Positions 45,633 to 52,889 of a DNA stretch of 64,000 bases are shown here, one piece after another (the stretch's first letter is position 1; every line of letters starts with the position of its first letter). This DNA is from Paenibacillus bovis. GTDB taxonomy: Bacteria; Bacillota; Bacilli; Paenibacillales; Paenibacillaceae. A model generated the notes under the pieces. It searched no databases and was not told the origin of the DNA. It saw only the letters and a program-made list of their open reading frames with translations. The stretch lies in assembly GCF_001421015.2 (NCBI RefSeq), contig NZ_CP013023.1, positions 2,721,501-2,785,500 of the forward strand, read 5' to 3'. Made by a program: the position numbers and the translations under genes.

Positions 45633-46568
45633 ATGAGACAGCAGACACGAATTGGTACAACCGAACTGATGGTAACCCCTATTGGACTTGGTACGAACAA
45701 AGTCGGAGGACATAATCTGTTTTCGAACCTGAAGGATGAAGATGGCAAAAATATTGTACGACGTGCACTGGAGCTTGGTATCGACTTTCTGGATACTGCC
45801 TATATCTATGGCCCGGCACGATCGGAAGAATTGATCGGCGAAGTACTAAAAGAAAACGGACAGCGCGAAAATGTCGTTATCGCAACCAAAGGTGCTCACA
45901 AAATCGAAGGGAATGACACATTGATCGATAACTCGCCTGCTTTTCTGCGGCAATCGGTAGAAGACAGTCTAAAGCGTCTGCAGACCGATTATATTGATCT
46001 GTACTATATCCATTTCCCAGATAAAGATACGCCCAAAGACGAAGCAGTGGGCGAACTGAAAAAGCTCAAAGAAGAAGGCAAAATCCGTGCAATTGGTGTA
46101 TCCAACTTCTCGATAGAACAGCTCAAGCAGGCGAACCGCCACGGCGATGTAGATGTATTACAATCCAACTATAATCTGCTGGAGCGTGAAGTGGAGCAGG
46201 AGTTTTTCCCGTATCTGGTAGAAAATAAAATCTCGTTTGTTCCTTATTTTCCATTGGCTTCGGGACTGCTTGGCGGCAAATATACCAAAGATACTCCGCT
46301 GACCGACAGCCAGAAGAAAAAGCCGCTGTTCCAGGAAGGCAATTATGAAAAAAATCTCGACAAAATCGATCAGCTACGCAGTATTGCAGAGGAAGTGAAC
46401 GCTGCAGTAGCCAACGTGGCACTCGCCTGGTATCTGACCCGCGACTGCATTGATGTCGTTATTCCCGGAACCAAAAATCCACAGCAACTAGAAGATAATC
46501 TGAAAACGCTGGATGTTCATCTGTCCGAAGAACAGGTGAAGCGTATTGATCAAATTTTTGCTGTCTAA
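45633..46568 (+). CDS. Aldo/keto reductase (IolS/YccK-like)
   Basis: A 311-residue NADPH-dependent TIM-barrel oxidoreductase. The catalytic tetrad is visible: Asp and Tyr in FLDTAYIYGPARSEE, Lys in VIATKGAH, His in DLYYIHFPD. The phosphate-binding region near IPGTKNPQQLEDNL is also typical. B. subtilis IolS is about 310 residues and closely similar in layout. ATG 45633 is chosen because AAAGGAG is 11 bases upstream and the family starts at RIGTTELMVTPIGLGT. It may convert a sugar or cyclitol aldehyde; the real substrate is unknown. Confidence 0.85.
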   Translation: MRQQTRIGTTELMVTPIGLGTNKVGGHNLFSNLKDEDGKNIVRRALELGIDFLDTAYIYGPARSEELIGEVLKENGQRENVVIATKGAHKIEGNDTLIDNSPAFLRQSVEDSLKRLQTDYIDLYYIHFPDKDTPKDEAVGELKKLKEEGKIRAIGVSNFSIEQLKQANRHGDVDVLQSNYNLLEREVEQEFFPYLVENKISFVPYFPLASGLLGGKYTKDTPLTDSQKKKPLFQEGNYEKNLDKIDQLRSIAEEVNAAVANVALAWYLTRDCIDVVIPGTKNPQQLEDNLKTLDVHLSEEQVKRIDQIFAV

Positions 46569-46614
46569 TCCAGAATACGAAATCAGAGAAATGAATTGAA
46601 AAATAAGTGTAAGT

Positions 46615-46650
46615 AAAAGGCAGAGGAGAATAATCTCCCTGCCTTTTTTA
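46615..46650 (+). terminator. Intrinsic terminator after the aldo/keto reductase gene
   Basis: AAAAGGCAG and GGAGA pair with TCTCC and CTGCCTTTT around a TAA loop, with T6. Confidence 0.85.
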
Positions 46651-46821
46651 TGTTTTAAGTGCTGTTTATTTACAAGCAGTAAAAAATTAACATATGAAAA
46701 ATTCAAAAAAAGAAAATCGATTTTGGCCTACTTATTTCGAATTGCATCATACAAAACGTTATAATGGAAGGAAGCACCGAGTATATTTACCAAATTCTAT
46801 ATCCAAGGAGCGACTATAACG

Positions 46822-47292
46822 ATGATTCGAAAATATAATTCGCGTCTATCCCTAATTCAACGTTATGCTGCGAGTCGTCAGGGCACTCGTCTACTGTACC
46901 TGGTTGCGATTATCCTGACGATGCTACTGGGTCTGGCTTCCCGACGTTATGTATCTCTGCTGCCCCATTGGCTCGCTGTTCATGCGGGTGACGCATTGTG
47001 GGCAGCGATGATTTATTGGGGCATACGCTTGCTGAGTTGGCCACGATCTTGTTGGGTCGCAGGTATAGGCGCGGGAGTATTCAGTTATCTGATCGAATTC
47101 AGCCAGCTGTACCAGGCTGATTGGATCAACCATATTCGTCATACGACGCTGGGAGCATTGATTCTCGGAAAAGGATTTCTGGTCGCTGATCTGCTGCGCT
47201 ATACAGCAGGTATAGGAATAGCTATGGCATTGGATGTGGTAATCAACTGGGTCTGCCAATCTGCCAACATCATACATAGACAGGAGAGATAG
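46822..47292 (+). CDS. DUF2809 family membrane protein
   Basis: A 156-residue protein with four to five membrane helices. The motif block HAGDALWAAMIYWGIRLL, SYLIEFSQLYQADWINHIRHTTLGALILGKGFLVADLLRYTAGIGIAM (key pieces IEFSQLYQADWIN and LGALILGKGFLVADLLRY) is that of DUF2809, a VanZ-like group of unknown function. AAGGAG is 11 bases before ATG. Its stop is one base from the start of the next gene, so the two are coupled. Confidence 0.8.
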   Translation: MIRKYNSRLSLIQRYAASRQGTRLLYLVAIILTMLLGLASRRYVSLLPHWLAVHAGDALWAAMIYWGIRLLSWPRSCWVAGIGAGVFSYLIEFSQLYQADWINHIRHTTLGALILGKGFLVADLLRYTAGIGIAMALDVVINWVCQSANIIHRQER

Positions 47293-47293
47293 T

Positions 47294-47764
47294 ATGTCTT
47301 CATTTCCACCTGATCACCCAAATAACAACTATTCTGCTCCAGATTCGTATAAGAACAGCAATGCAATCCATCATGCAGATGAACCGCCTGCACATCTCAA
47401 GCAGGAACTGGCAGGAGAATGGGATTCATTTATTCTGAAGCTGCGTGTAGATCTGCGCTGGGAACCTGATCACGCGCTGACTTTATTAACGGAGTTATAT
47501 TCTTATATCTATTCCACTGTGGGAGCAGACGGCCTGAGTCGGCAGACAGCAGGGGAGATATGGCAGTTGATTCAATTTATCCAGAACTGGTCTTCCCATC
47601 CCAGCTTCCGTATCGCCAATCCGTATCCGGAACTATACTATAACAGCGTTTATGAAATCCTGTTGTTCCTGGGGGATTGGTATTTCACCGGTGAATGTCC
47701 ATTTACCGAACCGGAAGCCATACTTGAAGAAATTCAGCGTTTGCAGCAGTTATTAATAGAGTAA
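47294..47764 (+). CDS. Hypothetical protein (156 aa) coupled to DUF2809 gene
   Basis: I do not recognise it. A disordered N-terminus rich in Pro, Asn and His (about 35 residues) precedes a helical domain (HLKQELAGEWDSFILKLRVDL, DHALTLLTELYSYIYSTV, QTAGEIWQLIQFIQNWSSHP, NSVYEILLFLGDWYFTGECPF). No membrane helix or catalytic motif is seen. AGGAGAG precedes ATG 47294 at the very end of the upstream gene, so the two proteins are probably made together and may interact. Confidence 0.6.
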   Translation: MSSFPPDHPNNNYSAPDSYKNSNAIHHADEPPAHLKQELAGEWDSFILKLRVDLRWEPDHALTLLTELYSYIYSTVGADGLSRQTAGEIWQLIQFIQNWSSHPSFRIANPYPELYYNSVYEILLFLGDWYFTGECPFTEPEAILEEIQRLQQLLIE

Positions 47765-47868
47765 ACTTGTATTTGCACCTAATGTCTTCTCATCTAGCCA
47801 CCTAACTTATATACTGCGGCAAGTATGATATAGGTGGAGGAAGGCAGAATACTTATTCAGCGACAAGG

Positions 47869-48810
47869 CTATAAGACGTGCAGTATATCCTGTATAGCTG
47901 TTGTATATAACATTCCTTCCGAATATATCAGTATCTGATCCCGACGGAAATCGCTGTAGGTCAGATCAAGCGGCTGCTGATTCGCTCCCTGCAGTTGTAC
48001 AGTCTTTTTACCTGTGAGACGGCCGGGTTGATCCCTTTTTTTGAAGAAGAGCTGGTTACTGTTGTTATAACCGCCCTGGAACAGAAAATGATAGCCGTCT
48101 GTACAAAATCCCGAGGAGCCGGAAATCTGTGGATTTACCCATTCGATTTGCGGATCTGTTGTTCCGCCTGTAATATGACCCAGCATAAAGTCGGTATAAT
48201 AGTAAAACCAGACCTCTTGGTCATTGATAACATTCAGCGCATAACAATCCATAATATCCGCCTGAGTATTGGTGTACAGTCGGTTTCCCTGCGCGTCCCA
48301 AGCGAGCAGCCCGGCTTCGCCAACAGGCGGGTTCCAGCCATAATTGCCAAAGACACCTTCATCAAAATAACCTGTCCAGATCGTACCTTCACGGGTTACC
48401 TGTACATACTCGATACCATCACCAAGTAGAAAATCGTGGAGAATATGCCCATCCATATCACAGACTCTGGCATTAAGATCATATTGATCAGGCCCATAAT
48501 AATGACAGCGGGCACCAACAAGCAGCAAATGATCCTCTAAGGGTTGTACTGTATGATAATGAAACTTCTGATTAGCCAGTATCACTTCCTGAATCTGTCC
48601 GTCTTCTATAATCAATATTTTGTAGGTGCGTGGCTTGTCCAGGGAAGCCTGTACAAACATCCCCCGGATTCTGTCGGGGATCTGGTCGATAAGCAGCACA
48701 AATATGCGTTGATCCGGACCGAGAAGCACAGATTGTATCGTATATCCTGCTATGTAATCAGCAAGATCAATAGTTGGTTGCAGCTGCATTTTGATATCAT
48801 TTTTGGACAT
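47869..48810 (-). CDS. Uncharacterised propeller-like protein (313 aa)
   Basis: No family recalled. The 313 residues show repeated beta-strand segments with aromatic and Gly-Asp turns (LLGPDQRIFVLLIDQIPDR, TYKILIIEDGQIQEVIL, LLAWDAQGNRLYTNTQAD, GHILHDFLLGDGIEYVQVTREGTIWTGYFDEGVFG), compatible with a beta-propeller as in YncE-like or lactonase-fold proteins. No signal peptide, so cytosolic. AGGAGG is six bases before ATG. It ends with a strand and no terminator is evident. Role unknown. Confidence 0.5.
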   Translation of the reverse strand: MSKNDIKMQLQPTIDLADYIAGYTIQSVLLGPDQRIFVLLIDQIPDRIRGMFVQASLDKPRTYKILIIEDGQIQEVILANQKFHYHTVQPLEDHLLLVGARCHYYGPDQYDLNARVCDMDGHILHDFLLGDGIEYVQVTREGTIWTGYFDEGVFGNYGWNPPVGEAGLLAWDAQGNRLYTNTQADIMDCYALNVINDQEVWFYYYTDFMLGHITGGTTDPQIEWVNPQISGSSGFCTDGYHFLFQGGYNNSNQLFFKKRDQPGRLTGKKTVQLQGANQQPLDLTYSDFRRDQILIYSEGMLYTTAIQDILHVL

Positions 48811-49082
48811 GTTAAACCTCCTGTTTCACGCAGAATACAAATATAAGCACAATTAGCTTGTTTATTTAGTATGCTGCCAGCAGAACAGAACCACCAGGGT
48901 ACAAGTATGGCGAAAGTACATTTTGTTTTGTAAGGTGGCAAGACTATGACTATGTAGAGTATCAGAAGGATAAAGCAATACATGCCAATATACATCATTT
49001 TATTCTTGATGGAGCAAGAAGATTTGCACTCTGTTGATATAGATTCATTATCAAATGGAATGAAAAAGGGAGGCAATATACA

Positions 49083-49427
49083 ATGGATTCAATTCGATTA
49101 GAGCAAATTATCGAGGCAATCGAGAAAGGCAAAATGAGGGGATACGATGAGATTGTTACAGGTTCGCCAGCAGATAAAGACCTATCCAGTAAAGATCTAT
49201 CCGGCGAACCCGCCAATCTAATTCAATACGCTTTGCAAAAAAAGGGTGATGTGTATGTTGCTTATTTTTTTATGATTGCTGTTGACCGGATGCATCTATA
49301 TGAGGATGAAGCAATCGAACAATCGGTTTCTTTTCCCGAGCGGAATCAGGCTATTGATTTTCTGATTGCCCGGGGAGCGAAGATCGAGCGATTTGCTCCT
49401 TTTCGCGGGCAGCGCCCGTTCTCGTAG
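49083..49427 (+). CDS. Hypothetical protein (114 aa)
   Basis: I do not recognise it. GGGAGG lies nine bases before ATG 49083. The protein starts MDSIRLEQIIEAIEKGKMRGYDEIVTGS, has a hydrophobic strand DVYVAYFFMIAVDRMHLYEDEAIEQS, and ends basic. Length and composition fit a small folded domain. It converges on the CYTH gene with a 9-base gap and no terminator between. The 270 bases upstream hold only short frames without ribosome binding sites. Confidence 0.5.
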   Translation: MDSIRLEQIIEAIEKGKMRGYDEIVTGSPADKDLSSKDLSGEPANLIQYALQKKGDVYVAYFFMIAVDRMHLYEDEAIEQSVSFPERNQAIDFLIARGAKIERFAPFRGQRPFS

Positions 49428-49436
49428 AGTCATCGT

Positions 49437-49916
49437 CTAGTGTGACTGAATATCCTGCCATAGCCGGCTGTTCAGATACTTCTCCTGCTCGGTTACATCT
49501 TCACCGAACCAGTCCGGTGCCTGATACGCACGAAATTCATCTTCGCTATCAAATTCGATCTCAATCGTCATCAATCCCTGCTGCACCGTGTTATGGTAAA
49601 TATCCATATCATAGGTACGACCGTCGATCAGAACTTTGTGACGTGTTTTTTTGAGAGGAGTGACCTGCAGACGCTCAGTTAGCTGCTCATACATATCCGC
49701 GCCGATCTGGAATTCCGTCTCATCACGGGAAATGCCGCGTCCGGCTTTGTGGGTCATGGTAAAACTCTCTTCGCCATTACTGAGCAGTCGACGTACACGC
49801 AGGGATTCGCTTTCTGTAGAAGCAAGATACGTCTGGTCGATCTCCTGTGTACGTGTAATATTGAGATTGTCCGGATAGCCGGTAAGCAGATATTTGCGTT
49901 CGATTTCCTGTGCCAT
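49437..49916 (-). CDS. CYTH-domain protein (triphosphate tunnel metalloenzyme)
   Basis: A 159-residue protein with the N-terminal EIERKYLL motif (ExExK) that defines CYTH/TTM enzymes. It also has strands with alternating charged residues (LRVRRL, FTMTHKAGRG, DETEFQI, IEIEFDSEDEF) that line the tunnel. Such enzymes hydrolyse inorganic triphosphate, thiamine triphosphate or make cAMP; small single-domain bacterial forms are mostly triphosphatases. AGGAGG is six bases before ATG. Monocistronic as seen here. Confidence 0.85.
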   Translation of the reverse strand: MAQEIERKYLLTGYPDNLNITRTQEIDQTYLASTESESLRVRRLLSNGEESFTMTHKAGRGISRDETEFQIGADMYEQLTERLQVTPLKKTRHKVLIDGRTYDMDIYHNTVQQGLMTIEIEFDSEDEFRAYQAPDWFGEDVTEQEKYLNSRLWQDIQSH

Positions 49917-50186
49917 AATAAGCCTCCTGAGTGGGATGAGTGGGATAAGTAGTCATTTCATAAATAAGTAGGGAAAATTGGAAAAATGATGCCGGATTTG
50001 CAATAGGTCAAGATTTACTTTTATAATACTATACAATAGTTGTATTGCCGAATCTTGCTGCAGGTTGATCAAAGGTAATGCAGTATAGGCACAGAAGAAA
50101 GCAACAAGAGTTATTATTTTAATAGTACAGCGAGAAGCGGAGAGGATTTAATGGCCGCTATATTATACATATGATGAGGTGACGTT

Positions 50187-50645
50187 ATGAAGCTGGCAGA
50201 AGCACTGATTTTGCGTTCCGATCTGCAAAAGCGTTTTGAACAGGTCAAATACCGTCTGAACAACAATGTCAAAATTCAAGAAGGCGAACAGCCAGCCGAG
50301 CAGCCGGCAGAACTGCTCAAGGAAATGGATAGTCTGCTGGGTCAATTGGGTCTGCTGATTCAGCAGATTAATCGGACTAATAATACGGTGATGCTGGATG
50401 ATACCCGTACGCTCGCAGATGCGCTGGTGGACCGTGATATGTTGTCTATGCGGCGTACAGCACTGGCCGATCTTGCCCAGTCAGCGAGTATAAGACAGGA
50501 TCGGTTTACCCGTTCCGAAGTTCGTTTTGTCTCTATAGTGAACGTAGCAGAGCTGCAGCGTGAAGCTGATCAGCTCGCCAAAACCTACCGTGAACTGGAC
50601 ACCCGTATCCAGGGAATGAACTGGCTGACCGATTTGCTGGTCTAA
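50187..50645 (+). CDS. DIP1984-family protein
   Basis: A 152-residue all-helical protein (MKLAEALILRSDLQKRFEQVKYRLNNNVKIQEGEQPAE, LLKEMDSLLGQLGLLIQQINRTNNTV, LADALVDRDMLSMRRTALADLAQSAS). The opening and the QINRTNNT segment are those of the DIP1984 family (often mislabelled septicolysin). Long coiled-coil propensity suggests an oligomer. Function unknown. GAGGTG lies five bases before ATG. No partner gene. Confidence 0.78.
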   Translation: MKLAEALILRSDLQKRFEQVKYRLNNNVKIQEGEQPAEQPAELLKEMDSLLGQLGLLIQQINRTNNTVMLDDTRTLADALVDRDMLSMRRTALADLAQSASIRQDRFTRSEVRFVSIVNVAELQREADQLAKTYRELDTRIQGMNWLTDLLV

Positions 50646-50743
50646 TCGCTTTGTGTGGCTGGTGGCACAATAAGTATATGTATTATAGTTAAAATATAGT
50701 TCCTGCAAGCAGGTAGTTGCCCGGATAAAGTGAGCATACACCG

Positions 50744-50814
50744 CCAACTGGTTTAAGTTGGACGTGAGGTAGAGGTGAGGGGCCACCTCGGAGGTTCAAG
50801 TCCTCTTCTAACCA
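50744..50814 (+). other. Three-stem structured stretch ending in a tRNA-like 3' part
   Basis: Consecutive stems are CCAACT-AGTTGG (50744-50761), GAGGTG-CACCTC (50772-50789), and a canonical T-arm GGAGG-TTCAAGT-CCTCT (50790-50806), then TCTAACC and A, where an acceptor 3' strand and discriminator would be. No matching acceptor 5' strand (GGTTAGA) is present; the nearest is GGTTTAA at 50750. So it is not an intact tRNA. It could be a tRNA 3' remnant left by a past integration event, or an unrelated small RNA. Confidence 0.4.
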
Positions 50815-51060
50815 ATATGCCTTGTACTGTTACATGTGTACCCTTTACACATACAATTTACTACCACATGCTGGTTATCCGGTTAATGAGGGCGGGTCAG
50901 GGGATTTGCAGGGACTGTAAGACGTATAGTATTACATTACATAAAAATTTTTTGGCGGAATTTAATAGTTACCAAAGAAATCTGCCGGATAGTCCTGGCT
51001 TATATAATGTTAAAATTAGAGATTTCCTCAGGATTGGTGTACAATAAGTAGGTAATCTAT

Positions 51061-51075
51061 TGAGAATGATTATCA
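51061..51075 (+). promoter_or_regulatory. Fur-box-like operator before the nitroreductase gene
   Basis: TGAGAATGATTATCA matches the 7-1-7 Fur box TGATAATNATTATCA with one mismatch. It ends one base before the Shine-Dalgarno AAGGAGG, so it is in the 5' untranslated region, downstream of a candidate -10 TACAAT (51040-51045). Fur, PerR or Zur could bind; spelling is closest to Fur. Confidence 0.55.
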
Positions 51076-51088
51076 AGGAGGAATACTC

Positions 51089-51652
51089 ATGTCTATATCC
51101 GAAAGTATCCGCAATCGCCGTTCTGTTGGTAAAGTTAAACCTGATCCTATCGCACGTGAGCAGATTGAGCAAATCCTGGAAGCCGGTATCTGGGCACCTA
51201 ATCATCGCCTCACCGAGCCATGGAAATTTTTCGTCCTTGAAGGCGACGGACGCTACAAATTGGGCGATGCGCTCGTTAATGTGGCGCGCGCTGAAGGAGC
51301 AGACGAAGAAAAAGCGGCTTCTGCCCGCAACAAAGTAGAACGTGCACCGGTGATTATCGCAGTAGCTGTAGAGCCGGTAGATAATTCCAAAGTGATCGAG
51401 CTGGAAGAATACGGAGCTGTATTCGCAGCCATCCAGAATATGCTGCTGGTGATTCACGAGTTGGGTCTGGGCGCGGTATGGAGAAGCGGAGAACCGTGTT
51501 ATCATGCCGAGATGAACAAAGCATTTGGCTTAAGCGAGAAAGGCAAAATGCTGGGCTTTATCTATCTGGGCGTACCGGAGCGCACCGATCTGACAAGCAA
51601 GCGGACGCCATTTGCCGAGAAAACCGAGTGGATCAGCGAATATAATCAATAA
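51089..51652 (+). CDS. Nitroreductase family protein (YdjA-like)
   Basis: A 187-residue FMN-dependent oxidoreductase. The N-terminal RRSVGKVKPDPI and APNHRLTEPWKFFVLEG form the FMN site (RRS and PNHRxTEPW as in YdjA). The middle LEEYGAVFAAIQNMLLVIHELGLGAVWRSGE packs the dimer. It reduces nitro compounds or similar acceptors with NAD(P)H. AAGGAGG is seven bases before ATG. The upstream Fur-like box suggests iron or metal response. Physiological substrate unknown. Confidence 0.87.
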   Translation: MSISESIRNRRSVGKVKPDPIAREQIEQILEAGIWAPNHRLTEPWKFFVLEGDGRYKLGDALVNVARAEGADEEKAASARNKVERAPVIIAVAVEPVDNSKVIELEEYGAVFAAIQNMLLVIHELGLGAVWRSGEPCYHAEMNKAFGLSEKGKMLGFIYLGVPERTDLTSKRTPFAEKTEWISEYNQ

Positions 51653-51718
51653 TCAGATCGTGCATTTCAAGAGTTACAATAATTGCGGTACAGCCTAGTC
51701 GCAAATACAGGCATCAAT

Positions 51719-51784
51719 AAACAGTCCTCCCATATCCGCTGCCGAGATCGGACAGACGTTATCATGGTACAGGACTGTTTTTGA
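51719..51784. terminator. Long-loop terminator after the nitroreductase gene
   Basis: AAACAGTCCT pairs with AGGACTGTTT across a 42-base loop with inner structure (CGAGATCGG region), followed by TTTT. Long loop, so strength uncertain. Confidence 0.6.
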
Positions 51785-51928
51785 TTATTTGCTACTATTA
51801 TTATATGAGCTTGGCTGCCTTGAATGGTCAATAAGGACATAGATAAAGTTCCACAGGAAGATCCAATAAACTCAGAATACACTACCTATACATAGAGAAA
51901 CAAAAAAGATGTAAAGGAGGTTATTTCC

Positions 51929-52225
51929 TTGCTGCGTCTACCAGTATGTCCGAAGTGTGGTCATTCCTGCTCATGGAAAGAAGCATTTAAAATGACATTT
52001 ATAGGGTCTCATGCCTTCTGCCCCAGTTGTAAAAGCGAAATATACACTACATGGGCCACAATTATTGTAAATGCAATTTTGGGTTCGGCTCTTCCACTGC
52101 TTATTATGTTTGGGATGAGCGGGGCAGGACAGCCGTTGGGCAGGATCATATGGTTTGCAGGTGTTTATTTTACTGTCTATCTACTGCTTACGCCTTATCT
52201 CAGCACGTATAAGCCGGACAAATAA
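51929..52225 (+). CDS. TIGR04104-type zinc-ribbon membrane protein, copy 1
   Basis: A 98-residue protein beginning with a zinc ribbon: CPKCGHSCSWKEAFKMTFIGSHAFCPSC has two CxxC pairs about 20 residues apart with W/KEA between, the pattern of the cxxc_20_cxxc (TIGR04104) family. Two membrane helices follow (IIVNAILGSALPLLIMFGM and IIWFAGVYFTVYLLLTPYL). Start is TTG 51929 with AAAGGAGG eight bases upstream. It is a tandem paralogue of the next gene. Function unknown; maybe a membrane-bound zinc sensor. Confidence 0.72.
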   Translation: MLRLPVCPKCGHSCSWKEAFKMTFIGSHAFCPSCKSEIYTTWATIIVNAILGSALPLLIMFGMSGAGQPLGRIIWFAGVYFTVYLLLTPYLSTYKPDK

Positions 52226-52351
52226 CTGTAATTTCAAAATGGCAAAAAATCCGGAGCTTCTTACCAGTAATAAAAATAAGGCAATATAAATAAACTTATG
52301 GAAAAGACGGAGCTTGGTTCCTTATAGGTTCACACAATTACATAGGTTTAC

Positions 52352-52367
52352 AGAATGTAGACATTCT
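52352..52367 (+). promoter_or_regulatory. Inverted repeat upstream of the second zinc-ribbon gene
   Basis: AGAATGT and ACATTCT are complementary 7-mers separated by AG. It is about 55 bases before ATG 52421, in position for a regulator site. Not a match to any operator I know. Confidence 0.35.
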
Positions 52368-52420
52368 ATTTGTTAACCTTCATCCTGCCTAATATTTTAC
52401 CAACAGGAGATGATTCCAAT

Positions 52421-52735
52421 ATGAAATTACCGACTTGTCCTAACTGTCAGCATCGATTTACCTGGAGAGAAGCTTATCATGCTGCAGCCAAGACCAAGCG
52501 TTTTACCTATTGTCCGAACTGTCAGACTACCCTATATCCGACAGCCAATTCGCTTACCAAATCGGCGCTTATCCTTGCCATTTTGCAGCTTGTGCTGATT
52601 ATCTTTTTACCCAGTCTGAATGTATCGATTGGTATAGCGATACTGATACTGGCAATCTATCTGGTTGTGTTTGTATTGTATCTGCCCTTTGGTTATCGGT
52701 ATAAGGAATATGAAGATTCATTATTTAAACTATGA
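52421..52735 (+). CDS. TIGR04104-type zinc-ribbon membrane protein, copy 2
   Basis: A 104-residue paralogue of the previous gene. The zinc ribbon reads CPNCQHRFTWREAYHAAAKTKRFTYCPNC and is followed by two membrane helices (LILAILQLVLIIFLPSL, IGIAILILAIYLVVFVLYLPF) and a charged end (RYKEYEDSLFKL). ATG 52421 lies 11 bases after AGGAG. The same order of elements in both copies indicates local duplication; sequence has diverged well, so the event is old. Confidence 0.72.
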   Translation: MKLPTCPNCQHRFTWREAYHAAAKTKRFTYCPNCQTTLYPTANSLTKSALILAILQLVLIIFLPSLNVSIGIAILILAIYLVVFVLYLPFGYRYKEYEDSLFKL

Positions 52736-52889
52736 ACTTTAAAACAGCTGAATTCTGGGAATTATGTCTATCCATATCGGCTGAAATGGAGATAACCTGC
52801 ATAATTCCCCGAATAATAGTTAACCGGAGCTCTGGTTTGTGGTAAGATGGGACACGACCATAAATCAATGAAACGGAGAAATTCACAAC

